Both the position numbers and the translations under genes were made by a program. Below, one piece after another: positions 25,900 through 37,400 of a stretch of 64,000 nucleotides of DNA. Below the pieces are notes generated by a model that had not been told where the DNA came from, searched no databases, and worked only from the letters and a program-made list of their open reading frames with translations. The DNA lies in the NCBI GenBank assembly GCA_963920705.1, contig OY987227.1, positions 14,921,602 through 14,985,601 on the forward strand, read 5' to 3'. The DNA comes from Odiellus spinosus (Eukaryota > Arthropoda > Arachnida > Opiliones > Phalangiidae). The stretch's first letter is position 1; the number at the start of each line of letters is the position of its first letter.

Positions 25900-26530
25900 G
25901 GGGTTGTACTTGACCCCTCCCTCACTTTATTTCTTGCCCTTTGCTGGGAGCATTTTTAATATCGAGTTCTGTAGGTTCAAGGCTCCGCCTAGAGGGGGGT
26001 AGAAACTAGTAACGTCTAGGCACGTAGTAAACACCGCTATTCTATTGGGACTAGTAGAAATTCGGGCCGCCTGCAGTTCGGGTAACTTTCAAGTGTTCCG
26101 GGTGGGGGCATCTATTTGTTAAGGAGGTGCACATAACAGCCCCCGCCCAATCGTGCGCCGTCATCACTTGCCCGCTAATTGCCGATCGGGAAACCACGCC
26201 CGAAGCGTGAGACAAAGGTATGGAGAACCACTGCCTTGCACATGCGTTAGGACTAAGGTAGCAGATGACGGGAAGCAGGCAGGCGACCCCAACCCTCACA
26301 TCACTACCATACGGCCAAGTCAATCTATCCGTGACCCCAAGGGTCGACTCAATGACGCTGAATCTGGTACCAGGGACAGTACTAACCAATAACTTGACGG
26401 TGGAACAAGGGTTAACTTAATTGTCTCCTGCCCGATCGCACTGTACAATAATGTACTACACTCGGAATCGGAAGCGCAGTCTTCGACAGGCTTTAGGCAT
26501 AGTCGTGTTTTACAAGAGACACGACCTTTT
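25900..26530. other. GC-rich island, origin unknown
   Basis: About 600 bp of roughly balanced base composition inside AT-rich DNA. Frames on both strands stay open over the same stretch (112 codons - at 26051-26389; 79 codons + at 26153-26392), which is expected of GC-rich DNA and is not evidence of coding. I recognise no protein or RNA. Possibilities are a mobile-element fragment, a SINE-like sequence or a transferred segment. Confidence 0.4.
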
Positions 26531-28100
26531 TTTTTAACAAGATGAGCAAGATATTAGAAAGTTCTTATTAACACTTTCAATTTTTCAAAGTCACGCCATC
26601 AATTAAATCAAGCGTAGAAGTAAAAGAACTGGCACGTATGTCAATTACGATAGTTATTGTATCGTAGCATCCGGAAGACTGGGTTCAATGAACTTAAAAA
26701 ACTAACAACGGTCTTTTTTTGTCGAACGAATTTAACGTATTACTCGAGCTCGAATTCATAATATAATCTCTTGTTAACCAAAAATAATTTTAAATGAGAC
26801 TTATCCTTTAATGCATACCCGATCCAATGATTACAAACAAAACTCGGTACGAGGCTTGATAATATACAAAATCCAAAACTAATATTTATCGCGTACATAT
26901 ATAGACCTAATTCAACACCTAGATTTAATATAGCCATGGATTTTTACTGGCCTAAAAAGCCTACAACATCGACGTCTAAATAAAATCATTTGAAATTGAC
27001 ACGTTTTCGTGTGTGCTTGTTATAATACGAAAACTAATTTCCATTGAATATGTTACAGCAATTTTTGGCGGGAAAAGTAAACAAGACAGCGAATTGTCCG
27101 AAAATCCCAGGGTTTTCATCCCCGATGACCCGACTCGGGTCGGCCGATTTTCCTATACATAGTTTTCACTAAAGGGGGTAAGTGCCGTTCCCCCATGTTG
27201 CCAACCACTTGTGAGTGCAGAGGGAAAGGCTAGAGTTCAGTTTTGAAACTGATCTGTTCTGAACTGCACTCACAAGCTCCTGGCAACCTGGGAATGAAAG
27301 CAAAGCTGGGTAAGAGGGGTGGAATTTTCTTTTGCCCCTTTACTGAAAACTATGTATAAAAACCGGGCTTAAAAACTTATCCTTGGAAAAAACCCCTTCG
27401 TAATAAAATCCATTTGACTAATATTTCAACCCTTATGATCCCTAGAGTTGACAAATTACCAACTTCGCGGCGGTTTAATACACAATATTAATAATCTCAT
27501 AGAGTCATAGTAAAAGATTGTCAATGACCTCTGCAAAGAACCATGAAAACTCATTCGATACTAACAAATCAATAACTGTTCAATGTTAAATCGAAATTTA
27601 GTAACAGAAATTAGTGCCCAAAAGATCAATAATACTAATTAGTTACTGGTATTAGATAAACCATATTTAACGTTGAGATAATGCCTACTGAAAAACTAAA
27701 AAAAAAAAAATTGCCTAAAAAAACCACTCAAAACGGCGTAAATGTTGATGACAAACCGTTCAAGTTCAAAGGGCAATTCGGGGTTTTTGAAGGATTAAAA
27801 TCATCAACTAACGAAATTGCTAGGTTTCCAAATTAAAAATGTCCAAATTTATTTGTATTTAAGTTACGACCCTTAAACTTGGTATTTTTAACGTTAATAT
27901 GAATTTGTATAAAACAAATTTGTTTAATAGCAGGCTAATTAGTAAAACTAATTAAAATTTCGCGGGGGCGTTTTAATCAGGCAAAATTATCAATAAATCT
28001 TTAGTATAGGCTTAGCGAATTTGACAACCGCGGATTAAAGGTAACGCCAGAAAAATAGCGACTTTTTAAAAAATAAACAGGCAGATGCGAGTAAAATTAA
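26531..28100. other. Gene-free AT-rich DNA
   Basis: Apart from the hairpin MITE at 27154-27358, nothing coding or structured was recognised. Confidence 0.5.
27154..27358. mobile_element. 205-bp hairpin MITE
   Basis: Ends TATACATAGTTTTCACTAAA and its near reverse complement TTTACTGAAAACTATGTATA. A second inverted pair lies inside: TTGCCAACCACTTGTGAGTG near 27198, against CACTCACAAGCTCCTGGCAA near 27265. TA at the outer edges could be a TA target duplication, as in Tc1/mariner-type MITEs. It has no coding capacity. Confidence 0.75.
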
Positions 28101-28449
28101 TAGTAATAAAACAATTACCTGAATAAATCAGTCGTGTCTCCTCAGATTCACGTATTGTAGCACGTCCGTCGAGTGAAAAAACGCTGATTGTTTCTGGATA
28201 CACATTTCGTTCGCCCGCATACCGGCAGTATAACCACCGTCTGTCTCAGTCTCTTAAGACTACTCCCGGATTTTTCCTTCGATTTCGCCAGACTCCCGAG
28301 AAAGTGGTGTTTAAAAAAAAATACGTAACTTGGCTTCCGAAAACTAGCCGGCGAAATTAACCAATCACGATTGCCCGGATCGTGAAAATGACGCTGGACG
28401 ATTGGGTGAATCGGAACACGTGATGAGAAAAAGAACATCAACAAAAACA

Positions 28450-28800
28450 GGAGCGCTTATACCCGGGTATACTGAAATTTGAACTCCGAAGCTTTGATCT
28501 CGGGGTATTGATTTTGCCGAAGAAAAAAAAAAATTGGCGAAATTCGCGTCGTACTTTTTTCTTAAGTTGACACCTCGCGAATGCGAATCTAATTAAATTC
28601 AATTATTACGATCGCAAACCTACGCGTTTACCTTCAGTTTACATAACGCTCTTATCGTATTCCCCGATGTACGATGTACTGAAGATGCCAGAGACCCGAG
28701 GCTTGGGGCTATATTGACTAAACTCGCCAGAGGCTTCGACAACACTGACAGGTTGACTCGGTTATCGAGATAGGCGGCGCTTTAGATCAAAGGCATTTTT
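28450..28800. promoter_or_regulatory. CpG-richer upstream region of Atox1 (tentative)
   Basis: CpG dinucleotides (TTCGCGTCGTAC, CTCGCGAATGCG, ACGATCGC, CTACGCG) and GC content rise here, about 0.5-0.8 kb upstream of the Atox1 start codon. A TAGGCGGCGCTTT motif occurs at 28771-28783. This could be a promoter, possibly bidirectional. No TATA box or initiator was identified with any certainty. Confidence 0.3.
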
Positions 28801-29264
28801 TAGGAACGCCTATTCCACTGCACAGGACCACCTATAGATCGGAAAAATACCTATAAGCAACAATATAAAAAACACACATGTATCCCTAAAAAATAAGTTA
28901 AATACTTTACCTACTTCTGCGCAATATCATGAGGTCATGCCAAATAACCATTACAGTTGTCTATCTCCCTTGAATTACGTGATTGCAACTTAATTGTGGA
29001 TGGTAATTTTGCTTGTACACGTACACGACACTTTGTAGCGTAGAAGCCCCTTTTGGTTCTTGTTTTTACAGACGCACAGTTTTACTTAAAAATTGAGACC
29101 CTACTGCCATCTCGATGTAATATTTGAAATAAATTTCCGTAGATTAGAATTTTTCAGAGTGGGTGTCACTGTAAGTCTTCAATCTCTCAAACTTTAACTT
29201 TTAAATTAATTTCACCTTTTGATTTAAATTTCTTTTGGTGTAGAATATTTTTGGAAACTTCGAA

Positions 29265-29483
29265 ATGTCTCAGAAACACGAGTTCAAAGTTGAAATGACG
29301 TGCGAAGGTTGTTCGGGCGCTGTCAAGCGAGTATTGGGTCGATTGGAAGGCCAAGGCGTAAATAGCTTCGAGGTTGATTTGCCGAACCAAAAGGTGATTG
29401 TGGATTCATCTTTGCCTAGCGATCAATTATTGGAAACATTGAAGAAAACGGGTAAAAGCACAACATACGTTGGCACAGTATGA
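29265..29483 (+). CDS. Copper chaperone Atox1/Atx1
   Basis: A complete 72-residue cytosolic copper metallochaperone. It binds Cu(I) with two cysteines and passes it to the N-terminal domains of the P-type Cu-ATPase (ATP7) in the trans-Golgi, which loads secreted copper enzymes. The sequence shows the heavy-metal-associated fold: HEFKVEMTCEGCSGAV at residues 5-20 holds the MxCxxC site (Cys13, Cys16), and TLKKTGKSTTYVG near the C-terminus holds the conserved lysine loop. Its length matches the family. The ATG follows CTTCGAA and is the only sensible start. A likely 3' splice site (CTTTTGGTGTAG) at 29243 implies an upstream untranslated exon. An ATTAAA at 29512-29517 may be the polyadenylation signal. 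It is convergent with the SOD repeat gene to its right. The single coding exon shows no break. Confidence 0.93.
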   Translation: MSQKHEFKVEMTCEGCSGAVKRVLGRLEGQGVNSFEVDLPNQKVIVDSSLPSDQLLETLKKTGKSTTYVGTV

Positions 29484-29678
29484 ACGCGGACCTCCTGGAA
29501 CTAAAACGCTAATTAAAATTCCAAATATATAACTATATTTCATTGTATTTTTAAGATGTCACTGTTAAAAGAGCTATAAAAGATAATTACAAAAAGAGAG
29601 CCATTATTTTATTTAACAATGTCTATTTACATAAAATTGGCGATATAAAATTATTACAATGCTGATAAAAAACGACAT

Positions 29679-29732
29679 TAACGTCACATATTCAAATTAA
29701 ATGTTCAACGTCACGTATTCAAATTAAATGTT
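29679..29732. repeat. 27-bp tandem duplication
   Basis: AACGTCAC(A/G)TATTCAAATTAAATGTT occurs twice back to back, with one substitution. Confidence 0.8.
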
Positions 29733-30818
29733 AATTGAAATTTACTGATTTGAATGTTCATAAATTATAGAAGACTCGTTAGAAAGGTTTGACTTGTGTT
29801 TGGAACCATACCCTTAATTACTTTGTATCGCTTCTTATCATTTAATTGGAACTTGATCAAATTTGGTAACGGTAGTTTTTACTACTACAAGATTAAATTT
29901 GCACCGCTGATAAGAAAGATCAAGTTCCATACTTCACACCTAATTCACGGTTAAACAATGATTTTGGTTCAAATATTCAATTAGGGAAAATATTTTACCC
30001 GTACGTAAGTTTATATTGAATCTCCCCCTCAATATTATTTACAATAATTCTAAGTTAAATATTTCACTTATCTAGATTTAAATTTAATTCAGGATTACAA
30101 TAACCTAATAAGAAAATGAAATGTATTTTTCGCTCTCTAACTATACACTTTTTTTAAAAATGAATTAAAATTTTGTACAAACTTTTTTTGGCCTTCAATC
30201 TTTCTTTTTCATTAAATTTGGTAATTAAAGCTTTGATTTTTTTAAAAAGTATAAGTGTGGGGTATTGTTTTTAAGAAAAAATTAAATATTGTGGGTTTTG
30301 GTTTGATGAGAATTTTTTTAGGCTATCGTAGCCCTCCTGAATAAATGAAAAATGATAATTGAGTAAATTATCGTTGATGAAAACGTCATTAGACTGCTTG
30401 AGGAATCATATCCATCCATATCTTTTTCTGTAAAATTAATTTTTAACATTCATTAATGGACATTTATAAAAAAAAAATTCGTTCGCATTAAAATATAAAC
30501 TTACGGCCTCTGCATGGTTTATAGAATGTTTCTATTTTTCTGGGACCATAAATGGTGTCTTTTCTAACACTACCCCTAGTGAGCAAATTACTGAATTCAA
30601 CGTGATGTTTATGCGCTTTGGAACCTTAATAACATAAATTAGAAAATAAGTTAGGCCTAAGAAAACAGTTTTAGACTATATCGCTTATTGAATTGGGCAT
30701 TGAATTGTTTTCACTGAACTATAAAATATATCCGTAGTGAAAAGGAAAAGATGAAACACATACTTTGAATACTAGTTAGTGGAAGCAAAAAACTACAGTT
30801 AAATTTTAAAACTAATTG

Positions 30819-30896
30819 CGTTTTCCCATTGGACTGCTCTCAGGGCACTACATATATAATATATTGAGGGCTCTGGAAGCAGTCCGAAGAAAAACG
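30819..30896. ncRNA. Hairpin, pre-miRNA-like (tentative)
   Basis: GGACTGCT at 30831-30838 pairs with AGCAGTCC at 30878-30885. Pairing continues inward (TCAGGGC with GCTCTGG, with wobbles) and outward (CGTTTT with AAAACG), giving a 78-nt imperfect hairpin with an AU-rich loop. No known microRNA seed was recognised. It may equally be a small MITE remnant. Confidence 0.25.
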
Positions 30897-31357
30897 TCAC
30901 TGATTTCTTCTAGTGTAGTTGGCATAATGGGACAGGTTACCGCAAAATTTGGAATAACCAATTTCTCTCATTTATCCAGATTTTACCAATGTTATTTTCC
31001 CTGATATTTCCATGTGCCCCAAAGATTTTGAAAAGCCATAAATAAAAACTATGTATTTAACGTGATATAAGTTGTATCAACTTAGTGTCATTGAAATTTA
31101 TGATCAAATACTCGTACTTCAATAAATTTCCATAATTTCTCTAATTGTATGACAACATTGAAATTCCCTGATATTTACGGGTACCCCAGGTTTGCATGAA
31201 CTCTGTGCTAGATGCTTAAGACGAATTTTCAAAATGCTAAACCTTAAAGAAAGTAAATAGCTCCAATTTCCCAAAACCCAAGGAAAAGTGGTATTTAGAG
31301 GATCCACTCTAAATTTTAACCTTCAATACCCTTAGGGGCATATTGAACTCTTCTTAC

Positions 31358-31482
31358 CATAAAAATGAATGGTTAACTGGACGCATTCACCATTCACGAT
31401 ATCTTTTTGCTGTTGCGCATCATGTACCACCAACCAATCGGTGGTATTTAACAACTGCCTCATATGACTCATGAAAGCATCA
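31358..31482 (-). CDS. SOD repeat gene, exon j (domain 7, last exon found)
   Basis: A 125-nt exon, phase 2 to 1 (acceptor TTTTAAATCAATAG, donor GTAAGAAGAG). Encodes DAFMSHMRQLL, TDWLVVHDAQQQ at the HVH position (only the second His is present) and GECVQLTIHFYG, which carries a cysteine and a histidine close to the GHFNPF position. The rest of domain 7 was not found with confidence to the left. Confidence 0.65.
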
Positions 31483-34400
31483 CTATTGATTTAAAAGAAG
31501 GAGAAATCCAATTTTTACATTGTACAAACGTTATAACATATAGTCAGTTACGCATTACGAACCTAGTGAATCCAGGATATTTCCTTACAGTCACGTGACG
31601 AACAAGATGCAAGTCAGGTTTAATATTGGCACAACCTAATCTGTGCCCAACTTTGTCGAAAATGATAATAGATCTACCCATAACTATGGATACAAAAGAT
31701 CACAGTTAAAATTTTGAAGCCTTAAAAGTTATTACGTATTAAATTTTACCAGAGTAGTTTCCAACTAGAGGTAGATTGATATCGGAAAATACTTGTCTTC
31801 CACCTCCTACCGTAATGGGTCCGTGCTTACCAGCCAAATCACCCATTTCGCACCTCAGTGGATTACGGGGGCCACATTCCGTCTTATAATATTCCTACAG
31901 AAAAGGTTATCACATTACAATTCACGTTTGTTGTAAAATACAATGCTCGAGGGCTACGATTCAAACTTCACTTAAAACTGCCTATGAGTGTTTGAGTGCT
32001 TCAAACATAATACTGTATATTATTCAATTACTTTTATTTCAAAGTATTTTACTGTAGGTCTTAATGATGGTGATAACATGACCTCTAAATGTCCTTGGAC
32101 CCGAGTTTATTTTTCATTAAAAAACAATGTATATTCCTGCTACTACGTCCGAAAACTCTCAGCCATAACTTAGAAATGACTTACTGAAACAAATCTAAAA
32201 TTTCATATATTGTCCATATACATATGTTACTAATTAAAAAAATTAGCCAAGTGCATTTGAAAAATTGTTCTTATTAAACTTGTATATATTAAAGGTTAAG
32301 TCTCTATGCAAGTCTGGAAATTTTCTCAATAAAATAAATTTGCTCAATAAAAAAAGTGATTTTAAATCTGTAGCGGCCTACATTTTATGATTAAAAGTAC
32401 ACCGAAGTCTGGGATTACTCATTCAAATGTTTTGGCACGATTTATGACCGAATTTAAATCCTTAATTTCTGGTTAATGTTAATTAAAAAACATACATCAT
32501 CGTTCTTCACAATGTACGGATTCCAAGCGTAACCAGCAGCGATACATCTAACGCTGGCAGTCCTCTCGAGAGCGTCGTGGGCAACTTGATTCACAAAGAC
32601 TGACCATTTATGACCTTTGGTCTAAATTAAAAAGAAAGAAATGTTTTCATTATATACACTTTTCAATTTCCAACTTCCCCATTATGTTTGTCCGTCTTAT
32701 TTGTAACTTTCATGTAATAACAGACAAGCCAAGATAATAAACTAGAAACCCAATGAAGCGAAACACTTAGAGAAACAATGAGTGAAAAAAAAGCCGAGCT
32801 TTCGAGCGGTTTTTTCGTTTTAACAAATAGCTTAATTATTACACCGATATCTTTTAACAAGCTATTAATTCGAGAAAATGCCACGCTTAAGCGATTATTT
32901 CCGTAAAAACGTATGGTCGACACCGTAAAAATAAATATATCTTTCGTGCATAAATTTGGAGCGCGTTTATGTTTCAATAGAATTGTTCAAGCGTTCTAAC
33001 AAAAAATAACCGTGAAGACATAAAACTCTAGCTCTGAAATAAAATAAAAAGGGGAAGCGTATTTCCTGATTAAGAGAAAAAAAAAATTGTCGAGTCTTTC
33101 GTGAATAGAAGACACCAGGCAAGAATAGAGATTCTGATTCAAAATGAAAGTTTACGTATTGTGGTCTATATGGTCTACTAAGCCTAACTTTTGCTTTTCA
33201 AAAAGATATTTGAAACGCAGCCTGGTACTACCACGCAAGATCTTAAATCGGACTTTATAAAAAAATAAATTTCCCGTGTTCCTTTTTGTCTCTTAAATTG
33301 TAAATAAGGAATCTTTTTATACGTTAAGCCTATAATTTCTAAAAGAAATATAAACCACGCAAATGAGATTTTCTTAAGTTTCCCTCAATCAAGATTCATA
33401 CAACATTTGGAAAACTAATTTCCACAAGTGAATTTTCCCTGATATTTCCAGGTGCAACAAAGGTTTTGTTAAGGTTGTACCAACTTAGTGTCATTGAAGT
33501 TTAACTACTAGTTTTGGCCACATTCAAATTTCTTAACATTTCCAGGTTTTGGTGAACCCTGTCAAATCAATCCATCAAATTAATGATGCCCGCGCCAAGG
33601 CTTAATGAATGACTCGACTATTATTGACTAAAATAGCACACGAAGCAATGTTTCGCACCAATTTTTTCACTGCGCCTTAGGGGTGGCTTTTGGCATAAGA
33701 CACAGTAGCATGAGTAAAACCATGATGACACTTAGTTTGACACCAGTAATTCCCAAATCATGAATACTGTAAAGCTTACGATATTTTTAAAAAGACCACT
33801 TCCCCCAAGTTCTTTTTTCAATAAAGTTATTTAGACCTTATATATAGTCTCTTACCCTATAAATAGGACCCCATTTTATCGCGTAGATATTCTATAAGAA
33901 AGATCTTATTTAAAAAATCCATTCAATGAATAATAAAATCGGAACGACTGTATGATTAAACCTTTTGTAAAACTTCCATTGAAATGGAAAATATTATTTG
34001 AGAAATAGGCTTAGATACGATTGTACTTTTCACTACTAACGAAGTTAAACTAAGGCGTTTCTATTGATATAAAGAATACATTAGGTTATGGTTAGAGTGA
34101 AGAGAAAATTCAGAATGAATCCAACTATAGACAGTGACACAGTGCGCCCCTTATATCCGATAACTCGTAATCAAAAATATATTAAATGGGGTGCTTTAAA
34201 AAAAAAACCAAGGCATAGCCATGCGGAATATCACGAAGGAATATATTAATTATTTCCGTTAAAGAATGTATAACGTTATGCTAACGGCCCACGGCTATAC
34301 GAATAACATCTAATTTCTACCGGTACCCACTTTAACTCGTTTTTGATTCATTCTGAAATGTTATTTTACGAATAACTAATTATCCGATTTGTCCCTGCAG

Positions 34401-37400
34401 CAATTTTGGCCCGCCCTTTAGATACAATTCGGCAAAAATCGAACCGACATAACTTCATTATCGTCCGAAAAATGTTTTCCCAGTCACCAAAACTTTGTAA
34501 TGAGATTACGCAATCTCGTGATTTAATTATTTAAACGCGAATTCGGCAGTTTTTCGCTTTTTCCCTGAATAAATAGAAGATGAAAAAGAAGCGTTTTAAA
34601 ATCGATGTTCTAAATTAAGCGGGAAGAAAATCCTCTCTAATACGTATTACACACTAACTTAATACGCAGACATACTGGTCGAGGAAAAATTGAAATATTT
34701 AATAAAAACCCTTAACTTGAAGAATTTGCTTTAAGAAACGTTCGGGCCTAATTTCAAGACCATATCGTCGAAACAAAATCCAACGTAACTTAATTCCCGT
34801 TCACAGGTTCTTTATAAAAAGTCTATTCCGTTCATTACTGGTTTGCCTTGATATACTAACAATAATTGTTTTTGCGTAACTTTTCCCCTCGGTTTTCCCC
34901 GAGTGAACGAAGCGATAGATGATTTAACTGCTTAAGAATATATTCTGGCTGACTTTCAAAAATATACAAAAGACCCCCTATAAGTTCGTTATTTTATAAA
35001 CTTACCGCCAGGATTATGTAAACATTAGTAAACTTTAATTAAAGTTTGGATCGAAGGTTTTGACATTTAAAGACACAAACATTAGATTCGAAGCGATTTA
35101 ATTCGCCTGGGAATAAAAATGCGTCTTATATTTGAATATTTATAAACTAGGATATGGGCAGAGGCTCTAAGAAGATGAACTTGTTTAATTTTAAAAAATG
35201 ATGTATTGAATAAATTGTCTCAAATATTATAACATTCGTATTAACTAAAAGCACCCCTATAAGGATTTTAACTTAATGTTTACTAGTAACTTCGTAATTT
35301 TTCCAACGATATATATAATGTAAATATTAAAACCCAAACAAGGTCGTGCTTATGTTCAAGAACATATGAGTTTGAGAAATTAGTTTACCCCAGGGTCGTC
35401 GCAAGCCCAAATTATTAGGTAGGGCCGGGCACACTCTTTGAAAGTTAAAACAATAGTATTAAGTTTTAATTTTTCGTCATATCAAAAGTAAATGACATGT
35501 GCTATGTAAGTTAACACTATTTGCCCATGAATTAGACAATGTTGCTATAAGTTTCTAGTCCCCTTAATCTATGTTAAACCTTTGGAAGGGTAAAAATTTC
35601 TACAACACTTTATGCTTTACCAACGTGACTCTTGGCCTGGATTTAGGTAACTTTTTTAGGTTTGTAACAAGTATACCTTACGTAAATGACAAACCAACTT
35701 AATATTAAAGCAAGTAAGCAACGTTAAATAAAATAAACTTACAATATTTCTATCGTATTTTCCAGGATAACGTAGGTCAACTTCTAGCCACGTGTCACTC
35801 AAACCTCCATCCGCGTGTTCCAATTGGCGCTAAAGTTTCAGAAAATAGAACAATTGGTTAAACACCGATATCTATAGGACCAAGGCCTATAAAAACGTAG
35901 GGAAAAATATTTATCGAAAAGTTATTTTAAATATTAATGTTCGCGCTGTATACAATATTTTTTATTCAGCCCAAAAAAACTAGAAGAATATAAAAAATTC
36001 GAAACCGGGATAAAATAATTTGGATCCAACCCAATAATTTAGGAACCTTTATAACTATGCTTTATAGTGACACGAGAAAAAGAATAGCTCGAGGCCGTTC
36101 GTTGGCGTACAAAAAACCGTTTTATGGCAAGAGATTCGAAACTTCTAATATATTCTCCCAGGGGCAAAATATCTTTTCATAATCTTGTCTCAAATGGAAA
36201 CGTCGATAGCATTTATCCGCCGGAATTATAGACTAAAAATTCAGCGTTAAAAAATATAATTATACAAGGGGGCCCACTGTTAGTAAATTTACTATGGCTT
36301 CGATTAAATAACGATTTTTTAATTATAATTAACAAAGATGAAAAAAATGTCAAGATGAAAATAAGTATATAGCCGATTTTTGAAGGGAAAATGACAGTAT
36401 TCGAAAGAAAAAAGTTTGTTTTCATAACTGGTGCCAGAAGCCGTTGAAACCCTCTTCGGCTTCTGTTTGGTGCGCGTCTTGATTTCAAAGTTAGGCTTAA
36501 GTTATTTAAAAGGTTTAAAACTTTTCAAGAAAGAAATGCTTATTTTAATATCCCTTCTCGAAAAATAATGGCTTTAAATGCCGAGCAGACGACAGTTAAA
36601 CCATTCAACTTCCTTTGATCATGTATATAGCTAAAGATGGACCTAACCGTCATTTAAAAACTGACTTTGACACTCTTTAACAACAGGTATTAAGTATAGG
36701 CAACAGGTAATAAACAGTTCGTTTTCAAACTCACCAGTCGAACGTATCCCTGAAGATATCCCTGTATATGATCGAACGAAGCTAGCGCCACAATCTCTCG
36801 AGTATTCTCTTTCTTGTAGACCGGTTCAATTGTGCCGCAGGTCCATCTGAAGTTCCGTTCCTTCTTATGAACAACGACCGATCTTCCAACGATGCTTCGA
36901 GGCCCGTGAAGGGGCAAATTGGAATCCGTCACCGTCAGGCGTTCTACGTCTTTACCGTCCAATAACCCGTATTTACCTGTCGGCGAGAAAAAAGGGACAC
37001 GCGCGATTGTTAATTTTTTTAGATACATTTCAAATTTGGGTGTGGCAAAAAATATTCGCGTGTTATCTTACCGCTAAGATCACCGACTTCGTACTGATCG
37101 TTTGATCCGACGCTAGCGGCTGGACCCAAAGATACATCGATGCCGAAAGGGTTGTAGTGTCCGTAAACGGCATCGTTGGAACAGGGGAACTCTTTTTCCA
37201 AGGGGACCGACACTTCGTGAACGTGGTAGGCATGCGCGATTTCGTTTAAACCGTCGAAACTGACCTCCACGTCGGTTAAATCGCCAGATGAAGGTTGATG
37301 GAATCTGGAAATATTTTAAGTGAAGGTGGTATTATGTTATGGTGTTTTGGCAGAGTATTTTTTTGAAAATGAGTTACGCTTCATAAGGAAATGTAAATAT

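Larger units (their letters stand above)
29484..31357. other. Intergenic region between convergent genes
   Basis: AT-rich. It contains a tandem duplication at 29679-29732, a hairpin at 30819-30896 and a dispersed repeat with TTCCCTGATATTTCC near 31004 and 31163 (also at 33435). The 3' end of the SOD repeat gene must lie here or be lost. Two candidate downstream acceptors in the right phase on the - strand, near 31310 and near 30908, each lead to short frames that do not resemble an SOD domain. Confidence 0.45.

Noticed and set aside
26051-26392. Overlapping open frames on both strands
   Set aside because: GC-rich DNA is poor in stop codons, and neither product resembles a protein family I know. 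They overlap almost completely on opposite strands.
28148-28444. 98-codon - strand frame upstream of Atox1
   Set aside because: Basic, low-information product in a CpG-richer segment. More likely promoter or untranslated DNA.
31119-31307. Possible C-terminal exon of the SOD gene
   Set aside because: The phase can be made to match, but the product shows no SOD motif and runs into a dispersed repeat.
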